Part shown: piece after piece, positions 17,601-26,992 of the stretch
Layout of the letters: the number at the start of each line of letters is the position of its first letter
How positions within the stretch are numbered: position 1 is the stretch's first letter
NCBI RefSeq assembly: GCF_003259155.1
Contig: NZ_QGMQ01000001.1
Location: 558,001-622,000, forward strand
Direction: 5' to 3'
Length of the DNA stretch: 64,000 nt
DNA from: Marinimicrobium alkaliphilum
GTDB lineage: Bacteria > Pseudomonadota > Gammaproteobacteria > Pseudomonadales > Cellvibrionaceae
Notes under the pieces: model-generated
Databases searched by the model: none
Told to the model about the DNA's origin: nothing
Seen by the model: the letters and a program-made list of their open reading frames with translations, nothing else
Made by a program: the position numbers and the translations under genes

Positions 17601-18788
17601 TTGCTCACCCAGAAACGCGTCAAAAACGCCCTGTTATCGGGCCTGACCCTGCTCGCCCTTGTGGCCGCCGTCTTCTGGCTGACGCGCACCGATGACGAGG
17701 CGCAAGGCGTAAACGCCATCACCGTCGAGCGCGGCGATATCCGGGTACTGGTGACGGCCACCGGGGTGCTTCAGCCGCGTAACTTTGTGGATGTGGGCGC
17801 ACAGGTTTCCGGGCAACTGGATCGCATTCATGTCGAGGTGGGCGATGGGGTGAGCCGGGGTGACCTGCTGGCAGAGATTGATGCGACTGTCTACGCCGCC
17901 CGCGTGGATGCCACCCGCGCCCAGCTGCGCAACCAGCGCGCGCAACTGCGCGATCGTGAAGCCCAGATGGAACTGGCAGAAATCCAGGTGCGCCGTCAGC
18001 GCAACCTGTTCGACGAGGACGCCACCACCCGCGAATCCCTGCAAACCGCCGAATCGAGCTTGCGCTCCGCCAGCGCGCAACGGGATGCCCTGGCAGCACA
18101 GATAGAACAAACCGAATCGACCTTGCGCGCCGAGGAAGCCAACCTCGATTACGCCCGCATCTACGCACCCATGGACGGCACCGTGGTATCCATTGACGCC
18201 CGCCAGGGCCAAACCCTCAACGCCTCCCAGCAAACACCGATTCTGATGCGTATTGCCGACCTGGACACCATGACCGTGCAGGCGCAGGTCTCGGAGGCGG
18301 ATATTGGTAAACTCGACACCGGCATGCCCGTTTACTTTATGACCATGGGCAATCAGGCGCAACGCTGGCACGGTGAGTTGACCCGGATCGAGCCGACGCC
18401 GACGATCGAAAACAACGTTGTGCTCTACAACGCCCTGTTTGATGTGCCCAATCGCGGTGGCCAGCTGTTGCCGCAAATGACGGCACAAGTATTTTTCATT
18501 ACGGCTCAAGCTGAAGATGCGTTGGTAGTGCCGGTGTCGGCATTGCGGTTCGAGCAACGCGGCCGACCGGCTCGTTCAGAGGAAGCGCCCACTGAACGGC
18601 CCGCTCAGGTCCAGGTGATTGGCAGCAACGGTCAACTCGAAACCCGCCAAGTGACTGTCGGTGTCACTGACCGGGTACAGGCAGAAATTCTCGACGGCTT
18701 GCGCGAGGGTGAACGGATTGCCATCACCCTGCGCGCAACCGGGCAAAGCTCAGGCGGCGACGAGCGTATTCCCCGGAGGCTGCGCTGA
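17601..18788 (+). CDS. macA: MacA-like periplasmic adaptor subunit of an ABC efflux pump
   Basis: A 395-aa membrane-fusion protein. It has an N-terminal anchor helix (about residues 10-32, [16 protein letters not shown]), a lipoyl/barrel-sandwich segment ([34 protein letters not shown] begins it), a long alpha-helical hairpin (about 95-180, rich in [13 protein letters not shown]-type heptads) and beta-barrel and membrane-proximal domains. I chose TTG at 17601, preceded by AAAAGGAA. The upstream ATG at 17541 would begin at the edge of a repeat element. It overlaps the macB ATG by 1 nt. Partners are MacB (inner membrane) and the NodT-type channel downstream. Confidence 0.92.
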   Translation: MLTQKRVKNALLSGLTLLALVAAVFWLTRTDDEAQGVNAITVERGDIRVLVTATGVLQPRNFVDVGAQVSGQLDRIHVEVGDGVSRGDLLAEIDATVYAARVDATRAQLRNQRAQLRDREAQMELAEIQVRRQRNLFDEDATTRESLQTAESSLRSASAQRDALAAQIEQTESTLRAEEANLDYARIYAPMDGTVVSIDARQGQTLNASQQTPILMRIADLDTMTVQAQVSEADIGKLDTGMPVYFMTMGNQAQRWHGELTRIEPTPTIENNVVLYNALFDVPNRGGQLLPQMTAQVFFITAQAEDALVVPVSALRFEQRGRPARSEEAPTERPAQVQVIGSNGQLETRQVTVGVTDRVQAEILDGLREGERIAITLRATGQSSGGDERIPRRLR

Positions 18789-20761
18789 TGACCGCTGCCC
18801 AACCGGCGAGCGACACCCGCACACCGCTGCTGGATCTGCGCGGAGTGACCAAAAGTTACCGCAACGGTGAACTGGAAACCCGGGTGTTGCACGGCATTGA
18901 TCTGCAGGTCTACCCGGGGGAATTCGTCGCGATCATGGGGGCATCGGGCTCCGGCAAATCCACCCTGATGAATATCATCGGGTGTCTGGATAAGCCAACA
19001 GGTGGCGAATACTGCTTCAACGGCCAAAGCGTATCCGAACTCGACCGTGACGGTTTAGCCCAACTGCGCCGGGAAGCCTTCGGGTTCGTCTTTCAAAGCT
19101 ACAATCTGTTGCCCGGCGTAACCGCGCGCGAAAACGTCGAGATGCCGGCAACCTACTCAGCCTTTAGCGCCCGTGAGCGCCGCACACGGGCGGAGTCGTT
19201 GCTCACGACCCTGGGGTTGCAGGATCGAATGAGCCACAAGCCCAACCAGTTGTCCGGGGGCCAGCAGCAGCGGGTGTCTATCGCCCGGGCGCTGATGAAC
19301 GGCGGCCAGATCATTCTCGCCGACGAGCCCACGGGCGCACTCGACAGCCACAGCGGTGCCGAAGTCATGAAGCTGCTTAAGCAGCTCTCGGCAGATGGCC
19401 ATACCATTGTCCTTATTACCCACGATCCGGAAGTGGCCGCCCATGCCGATCGTCTGATTGAAGTCAGCGATGGCAAGGTCGTGGGCGATTCTGGCCCCCA
19501 GACCACGCCGCCTCGTGCGGCTAAAAATCTGGCAGACGCGCAGGCGCTGCACGGCGAGCCCCCGTTTCGCAACGAAATTTTCGAAGGCACAAAAACCGCT
19601 TTTCGATCACTGAGCAGCAATATTTTCCGCACGGTTCTGACGCTGCTGGGGATTGTCATTGGCGTTGCTTCCGTGATCACCATGCTCGCCATTGGCGATG
19701 GTGCCCGCCAGGAAGTGGTGGACCGTATCAGCGCCATGGGTAGCAACCTGTTGCTGGTGCGTCCAGGCGGGCCGGGGCAGCGGGGCGGTCGTTGGAATGT
19801 GACCACGCTGGTGCCTGAAGACGTCGATGCGATCAACACCAGTGTGCCCAATTTAATTGCGGCAATTCCCGAGCTGACCGGCGGTAACACGCTCCGCTAT
19901 GGCAACCTTGACCATCGCGCCGAAGTGAATGCCACCTCCTTTCAGTTTCCGCAGGCGCGTCAGTGGCCGATCGCACGCGGGACGTTCTTCAGCGAAGAGG
20001 ATCAGGTCAACTACTCTTCGGTCGCGGTGCTTGGGCAAACCGTCGTCGACTCTCTGTTTGGGCGCGAGGACCCCTTGGGCGAGTACATCATGGTCGACAG
20101 TATCCTGTTTCAGGTCGTGGGTGTCATGAGTGCACGGGGCGCCTCGCCCATGGGGCAGGATCAGGACGACGTGGTGTTTGTACCCTATACCACAGGGAGT
20201 TTGCGGATTTTTGGTCAGCGTCATTTGCGCAACGTTACGGTTGCGGTCGACGACACGCGGCTGATGGATGCGACCCAGGATGCGGTACATCAGGTGTTAC
20301 TGGACCGTCACGGCATTGAGGATTTTCAGATCCGCAATATGGCGTCTCTGATCGATACCATTTCTGAAACCCAGGACACGCTGACCTGGCTGCTCGGGTC
20401 GATCGCCGCGATATCCCTGTTGGTCGGTGGTATTGGCGTAATGAACATTATGCTGGTGAGTGTCACCGAGCGTACGCGCGAAATAGGTGTGCGTATGGCG
20501 ACCGGTGCACGCACCCGTCATATTCTGCAACAGTTTCTGATTGAAGCCCTGGTGGTGTCATCGCTCGGGGGTGTGATCGGTGTCGCGATCGGCCTGGGCG
20601 CTGCGGCGGTGGTCGGCACGTTCGGTACGCCCATTTTCTATTCTTTGATGCCGGTGCTGTTGGCCTTTGGTTGTGCCTTTGCCGCCGGTCTGGTTTTCGG
20701 GTACTTGCCCGCCCGCAAAGCCGCGCGGCTCGATCCCGTCGCGGCGCTGGCAACGGAGTAA
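18788..20761 (+). CDS. macB: MacB-like ABC transporter, fused ATPase and permease
   Basis: A 657-aa protein. The ABC domain covers residues 1-240: Walker [10 protein letters not shown] at 51-59, signature LSGGQQQR, Walker [13 protein letters not shown]-loop LITHDPE. The MacB core follows, with a first TM (about 280-300, [22 protein letters not shown]), a large periplasmic domain and three C-terminal TMs (FtsX fold; [28 protein letters not shown] is diagnostic). It drives tripartite efflux with the adaptor upstream and the lipoprotein channel downstream. MacAB systems export macrolides, peptides or siderophores (PvdRT-OpmQ is this type). Context next to iron uptake favours the last, but this is inference. 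Confidence 0.96.
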   Translation: MTAAQPASDTRTPLLDLRGVTKSYRNGELETRVLHGIDLQVYPGEFVAIMGASGSGKSTLMNIIGCLDKPTGGEYCFNGQSVSELDRDGLAQLRREAFGFVFQSYNLLPGVTARENVEMPATYSAFSARERRTRAESLLTTLGLQDRMSHKPNQLSGGQQQRVSIARALMNGGQIILADEPTGALDSHSGAEVMKLLKQLSADGHTIVLITHDPEVAAHADRLIEVSDGKVVGDSGPQTTPPRAAKNLADAQALHGEPPFRNEIFEGTKTAFRSLSSNIFRTVLTLLGIVIGVASVITMLAIGDGARQEVVDRISAMGSNLLLVRPGGPGQRGGRWNVTTLVPEDVDAINTSVPNLIAAIPELTGGNTLRYGNLDHRAEVNATSFQFPQARQWPIARGTFFSEEDQVNYSSVAVLGQTVVDSLFGREDPLGEYIMVDSILFQVVGVMSARGASPMGQDQDDVVFVPYTTGSLRIFGQRHLRNVTVAVDDTRLMDATQDAVHQVLLDRHGIEDFQIRNMASLIDTISETQDTLTWLLGSIAAISLLVGGIGVMNIMLVSVTERTREIGVRMATGARTRHILQQFLIEALVVSSLGGVIGVAIGLGAAAVVGTFGTPIFYSLMPVLLAFGCAFAAGLVFGYLPARKAARLDPVAALATE

Positions 20762-20764
20762 CAC

Positions 20765-22171
20765 ATGCGCAAAATGTTTACCGCTCGTTATCTGACGTTG
20801 GCTGCGGCAATGCTTGCAATCAGCGCAGGCTGTGCGCGCATTGACCCGATTGAGCGCCCGGTAGTGGATACCCCCGCGTCCTGGCAATCGGCTGTGGCTT
20901 TAACGGACGCTGGCGAGCATCATATCGACCCTCAGTGGTGGACGGATTTTGGTTCGTCTCAGCTCAATGCGTTGATCGAGGAAGCCCAGGCGCAAAGCCC
21001 GGAACTGGATGTGGCTTATGAGCGACTGCGCCAGGCGCAGCTGCGCGCGCGCAGTGCTGGCAGCAGTCTGTTCCCCAGTCTTAACCTTGGTGCCGGCACC
21101 AGCTACCGTCGGGATCAGGATCCATTGCAGGGTGGCTGGTTCAGCAATGAAACCACGTCCGCCAATCTCGGTGTGAGTTATGAACTGGATTTGTGGGGCG
21201 GCGTGGCAGCGAGTCGACGCGCGGCCGAAGCCTCGTTTATGGCGAGCGAGTACGACTACGTCGCGGCCAACCTGAGTCTGACCGGTGCGGTTGCCAGCGC
21301 CTGGTTTGAGTGGTTGGCGCTGGCCGAACGCGTCGCGGTTGCCCGGGAAAACCTGGCGTTGAGTGAGCGGGTGTTGCAAGTGGTCGATGCGCGTTACCGC
21401 AACGGCGCTGCCAGTGCCGCAGACCTCGCGCGCCAACAGACCAATGTGTTGTCGCAACGCGCCAATTTGCCACCGCTGGAATTCCAGGCCAAGCAGACCC
21501 GGCGTGCGCTCGCGGTACTGCTTGGACGGGTGCCGCAGGACAACGACTGGCAGGCCGAGCCCCTGGCTGATTTACAGGTGCCCACGATTGATCCCATTGC
21601 CCCGGCCGAGCTGCTATTGCGCCGTCCGGATCTGGCGCGCGCCGAAGCGCAATTACAGAGTGCAGACGCCAATGTCGCCGTTGCGCGCACGGCCTTTCTG
21701 CCGAGCGTAAGCCTGAGTGCCATGGCGGGGCTAGGGGCTTCGGGGCTGTTCACGCTGAGTGACGCCAACCAGTCGCGCAATGTCAGTCTGTCGTTGAGCC
21801 AGGCGATTTTTGACGGTGGTCAGCGTCGGGCGCAGCGAGGCATCAGTGAATCCCAGCAGCGGGAGTTGGTGGCGCAATATCGCGGTGCGATTCTCGATGC
21901 CCTGCGGGAAACCGACGATGCGTTGGGCCGGGTGCAGCTGAATGAAACCCAGGAGCAAAGCCAGGCGGATATTCTCGAACAGGCCGAGCGCACGCTGCAC
22001 CTGACCGAAGTGCGTTACCGCGAGGGCAGCGACGAACTGCTGACCCTCATCGATGCCCAACGCAGCGTGTTTCAGGCACGGGAGCAGCTAATCCAGGCGC
22101 GCCTGAGTCGCCTGATCGCCGCTGTTGACCTCTACAAAGCCCTCGGCGGCGGCTGGCATCCGGTAGAGTAG
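20765..22171 (+). CDS. NodT-family outer-membrane efflux lipoprotein (TolC-like)
   Basis: A 468-aa outer-membrane channel subunit. The lipoprotein signal peptide has lipobox ISAGC (Cys 23). Two OEP repeats follow, the first from about residue 55 (HIDPQWWTDFGSSQLNALIEEA is the standard NodT opening) and the second from about 265 (LLRRPDLARAEAQLQSADANVAVARTAFLPSVSLSA). The end is RLIAAVDLYKALGGGW, also standard. It starts 3 nt after macB and completes the tripartite pump. Length matches NodT/OprM proteins. Confidence 0.95.
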   Translation: MRKMFTARYLTLAAAMLAISAGCARIDPIERPVVDTPASWQSAVALTDAGEHHIDPQWWTDFGSSQLNALIEEAQAQSPELDVAYERLRQAQLRARSAGSSLFPSLNLGAGTSYRRDQDPLQGGWFSNETTSANLGVSYELDLWGGVAASRRAAEASFMASEYDYVAANLSLTGAVASAWFEWLALAERVAVARENLALSERVLQVVDARYRNGAASAADLARQQTNVLSQRANLPPLEFQAKQTRRALAVLLGRVPQDNDWQAEPLADLQVPTIDPIAPAELLLRRPDLARAEAQLQSADANVAVARTAFLPSVSLSAMAGLGASGLFTLSDANQSRNVSLSLSQAIFDGGQRRAQRGISESQQRELVAQYRGAILDALRETDDALGRVQLNETQEQSQADILEQAERTLHLTEVRYREGSDELLTLIDAQRSVFQAREQLIQARLSRLIAAVDLYKALGGGWHPVE

Positions 22172-22186
22172 TTTGGGAGCCTCAGG

Positions 22187-22490
22187 TGTCGGATTACGGC
22201 TGCGCCTAATCCGACCTACGTAAACGATGGCACGTTGTAGTGGGTTGGTGCCCCATTGTCGGATTACGGCTGTGCCTAATCCGACCTACGTAAACGATGA
22301 CACGTTGTACTGGGTTGGGTGCCTCATTGTCGGATTACGGCTGCGCCTAATCCGACCTACGTAAACGATGGCACGTTGTACTGGGTTGGGTGCCTTATTG
22401 TCGGATTACGGCTGTGCCTAATCCGACCTACGTAAACGATGGCACGGTGTATCCAGTAGGTCGGATTAGCCCGGAGGGCGTAATCCGACA
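22187..22490 (+). repeat. REP/MITE-like cluster 5: tandem array, 70-71-bp period
   Basis: Four same-orientation palindromes start at 22187, 22257, 22328 and 22399 (TGTCGGATTACGGCTG-type loop), spaced 70, 71 and 71 bp. One inverted copy closes the array at 22456-22490. The intervening unit (CGTAAACGATGGCACG…GGGTTGG) is repeated too. The loop sequence differs from the 73-bp array at 15.9 kb, so the arrays amplified independently. The rest of the 438-bp gap is the ExbB promoter. Confidence 0.95.
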
Positions 22491-22535
22491 CCTGAGACGC
22501 CCAACCCGCGAGACCCGCCATCTTCAAAACCCGTA

Positions 22536-22562
22536 TTGATAATTATTATCATTTAATATAAA
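22536..22562 (+). promoter_or_regulatory. Fur box over the exbB promoter
   Basis: TGATAAT-T-ATTATCA at 22537-22551 is a perfect 7-1-7 inverted repeat identical to the classic Fur site. It overlaps a possible -35 TTGATA (22536-22541) and AT-rich -10 candidates (TATAAA at 22557-22562). Fe2+-Fur repression of exbB-exbD-tonB is expected. Confidence 0.85.
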
Positions 22563-22609
22563 GTCTCATTCTCTCGAAAAAGGTTCACCTTTACACGAAG
22601 GAATGCGAC

Positions 22610-23353
22610 ATGAGCACCTCCCTATTTGCGGCCTCGGCCGCCACCTCCCTTGCGGCCGGGCACGATCTGTCGCCTTGGGGCATGTTTATGATGGCCGACT
22701 GGGTCGTCAAATCCGTCATGATCGGTCTGGTTTTCGCCTCCGTGCTCACCTGGACCATCTGGCTGGTCAAAACCCTGGAGCTGGCCAGGGCCCGGCGCGA
22801 CTGCCGCGAGCCCTTGGCCCGTTTACAGCGGGCCGGCTCGTTGCACGAAGCCGTCCGCCTCAATACCGGCAGTACCGGCCCCATCAAACAGCTGCTCTGG
22901 GTAACAGACCTGGAGCGCAAACAATCCCGCCAGCTACCCACTGAAGGCATCAAGGAGCGTCTGACCGGACGCTTTGCGCGCATTGAAGCCAGCGAAGCCC
23001 GGCGCGCCAAAGCACACACCGGGATTCTCGCCAGTGTCGGCTCCACCGCGCCGTTTATCGGGCTGTTCGGCACGGTTTGGGGCATTATGAACAGCTTTAT
23101 TGGCATAGCAGACGCCCAGACCACCAACCTGGCCGTGGTCGCCCCGGGTATCGCCGAGGCGTTGCTGGCCACCGCCCTGGGTCTGGTTGCCGCCATTCCG
23201 GCGGTGATGATGTACAACCAGTTTGCCCGCAAAGTCAGCGACTATCGCGCAGTGATCAGCACCATGGCGGGAGAATTGTTGCGTCTGGTATCGCTGGATC
23301 TGGATCGACAATCGGTTTTTGGCGATAGCCATCAGGACGAGGAGGCCGCCTGA
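22610..23353 (+). CDS. exbB: ExbB, TonB-system proton channel subunit
   Basis: A 247-aa MotA/TolQ/ExbB-family inner-membrane protein. Three TM segments are visible: about residues 35-60 (VMIGLVFASVLTWTIWLVKTLE), 140-165 (LASVGSTAPFIGLFGTVWGIM) and 185-210 (APGIAEALLATALGLVAAIPAVM). The last two carry the conserved proton-path motifs. With ExbD and TonB it harnesses proton motive force to energise the TonB-dependent receptor. GAAGGA precedes the ATG. Its stop codon overlaps the exbD start (TGATG). Confidence 0.97.
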   Translation: MSTSLFAASAATSLAAGHDLSPWGMFMMADWVVKSVMIGLVFASVLTWTIWLVKTLELARARRDCREPLARLQRAGSLHEAVRLNTGSTGPIKQLLWVTDLERKQSRQLPTEGIKERLTGRFARIEASEARRAKAHTGILASVGSTAPFIGLFGTVWGIMNSFIGIADAQTTNLAVVAPGIAEALLATALGLVAAIPAVMMYNQFARKVSDYRAVISTMAGELLRLVSLDLDRQSVFGDSHQDEEAA

Positions 23354-23775
23354 TGGCTGCGCAACTTCCCAATCCCGATAGCGATGACATGGCGGAGAGC
23401 CACGACATCAACGTCACGCCCTTTATTGATGTGGTCCTCGTGCTATTGATTATCTTTATGGTGGCGGCGCCTCTGTCTACGGTCGATGTTGCCGTCGACC
23501 TGCCATCGACACAGGCTCAGCCCCAGGAGCGTCCGGACGAACCGCTTTACCTGACCCTGACCGAAACCCTGGATTTGCGTCTGGGCAATGAACAGGTCGA
23601 ACGCGGCCAGCTGACCGACACCCTCAACACCGCCAGTGGCGGCGACAAGGGGCAGCGTATCTATCTGCGCGCCGATCGCAGCGTGGACTACGGTGAGCTC
23701 ATGGATCTGATGAACCTGCTGCGCAGCGCCGGTTACCTGAAAATTGCGTTGGTGGGACAGGAGACCAGCGGATGA
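23353..23775 (+). CDS. exbD: ExbD, TonB-system proton channel subunit
   Basis: A 140-aa protein with one N-terminal TM helix. The conserved proton-binding Asp is in NVTPFIDVVLVLLIIFMV (about residues 21-38), and a periplasmic ExbD/TolR domain follows. Translationally coupled to exbB upstream and to tonB downstream (4-nt ATGA overlap). Length is normal. Confidence 0.97.
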   Translation: MAAQLPNPDSDDMAESHDINVTPFIDVVLVLLIIFMVAAPLSTVDVAVDLPSTQAQPQERPDEPLYLTLTETLDLRLGNEQVERGQLTDTLNTASGGDKGQRIYLRADRSVDYGELMDLMNLLRSAGYLKIALVGQETSG

Positions 23776-24500
23776 GTCATCGGCGTCGATGGAGCAGCAG
23801 TTTTGCCCTGGTCGCCGCTGTGCATTTGGCGTTGGGCGTCGGATTGCTCAAGGCGGGGAGTGGGCCCGAACCGAGGGTGGGCGAGGGCGCGCCCATGGTG
23901 GTGGAACTGGCGGCGTTTGTCGGTGCGCCGCCATCGGGGGGACCCGTCAGCGAGCCAATTCCTGAGCCGGCGACCGAGCCTGAACCCGAACCGGTTCCCG
24001 CTATTGCCGAGGTTGAACCCGAGCCAGAGCCAGAACCCCAGCCCGAGCCAGCGGTCGCGGAACCCGAACCTGTACCTGAGCGAACCCCGGACCCGAAACA
24101 ACCGCCAACAGTCGCCGACAACCCGGGGGTAGAACAGGACAGCAGCGCACCGGTACAGGAGAATTTACAGGCACCGATTCAGGGCTTGGAACAGGCTGTG
24201 CGTGTGGCCAGTGCGCGCACTAGCTGGCAGGGGCGCGTCAATGCCCATCTCGAACGTCACAAGCGTTACCCGCACGCCGCCCGTTCGCGGCGCGAGCAGG
24301 GAGAGGCGCGGGTGCGTTTCAGTATGGACAGGCGAGGGCGGGTGATTGAGGCCGATCTGGATCAAAGCTCCGGCTACTTTCTGTTGGATCGGGAGGTGCA
24401 GGCCGTCGTGCGTCGCGCCCAGCCCCTCCCGGAACCGCCCGACGATGTACCGGGCGAGGTATTGGAAATGGTGTGGCGGGTGCAGTTCGAGATTCGGTGA
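23772..24500 (+). CDS. tonB: TonB energy-transducing protein
   Basis: A 242-aa protein with an N-terminal signal anchor (about residues 8-28, SFALVAAVHLALGVGLL). A Pro/Glu-rich rigid spacer follows (about 60-110, repeated EPEP units). The C-terminal TonB domain spans about 155-242, with RHKRYPHAARSRREQGEARVRF and the terminal VWRVQFEIR. It spans the periplasm to energise outer-membrane receptors such as the one at 10.8 kb. Last gene of the Fur-controlled operon. Its end is only 5 nt from the stop of the convergent glycosyltransferase gene, with no terminator hairpin between. Confidence 0.96.
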   Translation: MSHRRRWSSSFALVAAVHLALGVGLLKAGSGPEPRVGEGAPMVVELAAFVGAPPSGGPVSEPIPEPATEPEPEPVPAIAEVEPEPEPEPQPEPAVAEPEPVPERTPDPKQPPTVADNPGVEQDSSAPVQENLQAPIQGLEQAVRVASARTSWQGRVNAHLERHKRYPHAARSRREQGEARVRFSMDRRGRVIEADLDQSSGYFLLDREVQAVVRRAQPLPEPPDDVPGEVLEMVWRVQFEIR

Positions 24501-24505
24501 GGTGT

Positions 24506-25678
24506 TTACCCCAACAACTCCTCGTAATGCGCCTGCCAATAGCCACTGAAAGCGGTCTCGGCATAGGTCGATTTGGTGTGCGCGCGAATTTTTTCGGCCG
24601 GAAAAGCGGTCGGATCCGCTTTGATCTCCAACACCGCCTCGGCGATGGCCGCCGGGTCCCTGGGCGCGACAACGCGCCCCAACCACGGCTCGCTGATCAG
24701 CGTTTCCGGGCCACCACTGACGGTGGTGACCACCGGCTTACCCGCCGCCATGGCCTCCAGCGCGGGCATCCCGAAGGTCTCGTGATCACTGGGCAGAATG
24801 CAGCAGTCGGTCATATAGGCCAGGGCGTGAATTTGGGCGCGATCGAGCGATCCGGTCATCAAAACCCGGTCCTGCAAACCGAGTTCTTCGAGCAACCGGC
24901 GAGCACTTTTCAGCGTCGGCCCGGCAATGACCGCACAAACATCCTCAGGCAGTTTTGCGATCGCGCGCAAGAAAATGTCCGCCCGTTTGATGTCACGCCA
25001 GTTGGTCCAGCCAGCGCACAAGTACCGGCCGCGCCGAAAGGTTTCGATCTCCGGCAGGGCTGTGGTCGGTGGTTCAAAAAATCCATCGAGAATCGGATTG
25101 GGCAGCACCCGACCCTGGGGCAGCGGCAACGACATGCACCGGCGAATGTTCTCCAGCAGCGGCTGTGAAACGGTAAACAACCGATCGCTGGCCGCCTGCG
25201 CGCGACGCACGCGGCGCTTGGTGGTAAACCCCAGTTGCGGGCGCTGGTAATGGGTTAAATGCTCCCAGATGGTGAAGGGCACACCCAGTGATTGCGAGAG
25301 CATAAAGGCGGGCACCCCGGTGTACTTGGTGCTCATCAGCCCGGTGATCACATCGGGTAGTCCATCGCGCGCGAAATAGGTCGTTACTGCGTGCATCAAA
25401 CGCTGAAACATCCGGTTCGGTTTGATGTACAGCGGATCGCGTACAAGTGTCAACAAGCTCGGGCGGGGTGCGGGCTCATCGCCATCGGGCACCAGAGTGG
25501 CGCCCATGGCGGCGAGAAAGTCCGCGGTATCCTGACGCCAGGGCGCCCGTGATTGCACCACAAACGTCTCGTAACCCAGTGCTACATGAGCCTTGATCGC
25601 GGCCAGGTAGATATCGCGCAGACGCTCGGTCGCAGCGACGGGCAGGGTGTCAACGACCAGAAGAACTTTCAATCCCAT
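24506..25678 (-). CDS. GT4-family glycosyltransferase
   Basis: A 390-aa GT-B glycosyltransferase. The N-terminal domain begins MGLKVLLVVDTLPVAATERLRDIY. The C-terminal nucleotide-sugar domain has LCAGWTNWRDIKRADIFLRA, GSLDRAQIHALAYMTDCCILPSDHETFGMPALEAMAAGKPVVTT (the E-x7-E type motif region) and a closing helix. The ATG at 25678 overlaps the aroG stop (TGATG), so translation is coupled to the DAHP synthase. Acceptor and donor are unknown. No other glycan gene is adjacent. Confidence 0.9.
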   Translation of the reverse strand: MGLKVLLVVDTLPVAATERLRDIYLAAIKAHVALGYETFVVQSRAPWRQDTADFLAAMGATLVPDGDEPAPRPSLLTLVRDPLYIKPNRMFQRLMHAVTTYFARDGLPDVITGLMSTKYTGVPAFMLSQSLGVPFTIWEHLTHYQRPQLGFTTKRRVRRAQAASDRLFTVSQPLLENIRRCMSLPLPQGRVLPNPILDGFFEPPTTALPEIETFRRGRYLCAGWTNWRDIKRADIFLRAIAKLPEDVCAVIAGPTLKSARRLLEELGLQDRVLMTGSLDRAQIHALAYMTDCCILPSDHETFGMPALEAMAAGKPVVTTVSGGPETLISEPWLGRVVAPRDPAAIAEAVLEIKADPTAFPAEKIRAHTKSTYAETAFSGYWQAHYEELLG

Positions 25679-26748
25679 CAACCCCGGGCTTTCAACGCAT
25701 CTTTGATCTTGTCACGCATACTGCGCAGCGCGGTTTCGGTGGTTTCCCAATCGATACAGGCATCGGTCACCGACACGCCGTACTTCAGATCCGCCAGGTT
25801 TTCCGGAATCTTCTGATTGCCGGCATTGATGTGGCTTTCCACCATCAAACCGATAATGGACTGATTGCCTTCCATAATCTGGTTGGCGACGTTATCCATC
25901 ACCAGCGCCTGCAACTCGTGATTTTTGTTCGAGTTGGCGTGGCTGCAATCAACCATGATATTGCCCGGGACCTTGGCCTTGGTCAGCTCTTCCTCGCACA
26001 TGGCAACGCTCACCGAATCGTAATTGGGCTTGCCATTGCCGCCGCGCAGCACCACGTGTCCGTAAGGGTTGCCGCGGGTGTGGATGATCGAGACCTGACC
26101 CTGGGTGTTGATACCCAGAAAACGGTGCGGTTTGGACGTCGACTGCAGCGCGTTGATGGCCACGGTCATGCCGCCATCGGTACCGTTTTTGAATCCGACG
26201 GCCGACGACAGGCCACTGGCCATTTCCCGGTGAGTCTGGGACTCGGTGGTGCGCGCGCCAATGGCTGACCAGCTGATCAGATCCTGCAGGTACTGGGGCG
26301 AAATCGGGTCCAGTGCCTCAGTGGCGGTGGGCAGGCCCAATTCGGAAATATCCAGCAACAGTTTGCGACCGGTATGCAAACCCTCTTCAATCTTGAAGGA
26401 GTCGTCCAGATGCGGGTCGTTGATCAGGCCTTTCCAGCCGGTGGTTGTGCGAGGTTTCTCAAAATAGACGCGCATCACCACATAGATGGAATCGCTCACT
26501 TCATCTGCCAGCTTTTTCAGGCGCTGGGCATAGTCCATGGCGGCATCCACGTCGTGAATGGAGCAGGGGCCAATGACCACAAAAATCCGATGATCTTTAC
26601 GATCGAGGATATTGCGGATGGTCTGGCGGCCTTCAGTTACCACTTTCCGGGCCTTGTCGCTCAGGGGCAGTGCGCCTTTGAGCTCCGCCGGGGAAATCAG
26701 CAGCTCCTGGGAGACCACATTAAGATCGTCTACTTGAGTCTCAGTCAT
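25678..26748 (-). CDS. aroG: 3-deoxy-7-phosphoheptulonate (DAHP) synthase, class I
   Basis: A 356-aa enzyme that condenses phosphoenolpyruvate with erythrose 4-phosphate in the first step of aromatic amino acid synthesis. Family motifs include FVVIGPCSIHDVDAAMDYA, MRVYFEKPRTTTGWKGLINDP, and HGNSNKNH-like VDCSHANSNKNHELQ. Closest in type to the E. coli AroF/G/H family. Which feedback amino acid it senses cannot be assigned by eye. AGGAAG precedes the ATG. First gene of a two-gene transcript with the overlapping glycosyltransferase. Confidence 0.96.
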   Translation of the reverse strand: MTETQVDDLNVVSQELLISPAELKGALPLSDKARKVVTEGRQTIRNILDRKDHRIFVVIGPCSIHDVDAAMDYAQRLKKLADEVSDSIYVVMRVYFEKPRTTTGWKGLINDPHLDDSFKIEEGLHTGRKLLLDISELGLPTATEALDPISPQYLQDLISWSAIGARTTESQTHREMASGLSSAVGFKNGTDGGMTVAINALQSTSKPHRFLGINTQGQVSIIHTRGNPYGHVVLRGGNGKPNYDSVSVAMCEEELTKAKVPGNIMVDCSHANSNKNHELQALVMDNVANQIMEGNQSIIGLMVESHINAGNQKIPENLADLKYGVSVTDACIDWETTETALRSMRDKIKDALKARG

Positions 26749-26900
26749 TACTTCCTATCCAATAGTTAGGGCGAGTTCGTGCCTATTCTACTCAAAAACG
26801 CCGCACTTTTGGGATGATTTTGACTATAGTTTTGATAGGCCGGCATTATTTGGATGGCGTCTTCGATAGTTAAAGCATATTTTTAAAGGGACCATAAAGC

Positions 26901-26922
26901 AGAGTTAAAAATCGTTAACTCT
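26901..26922. promoter_or_regulatory. perfect inverted repeat, candidate operator upstream of the lyase-like lipoprotein
   Basis: AGAGTTAA (26901-26908) and TTAACTCT (26915-26922) form a perfect 8-bp dyad with a 6-nt spacer. It lies in the 244-bp divergent region between aroG and the lipoprotein gene, 71 nt before the latter's ATG. Could be a repressor site; no regulator is adjacent. Confidence 0.4.
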
Positions 26923-26992
26923 CTATCGCGGGAGCCCCGCGCGCGGTAGGCTGGTGCCAATAACAACCAATAGTCCGAGAGAGAGACCAATA

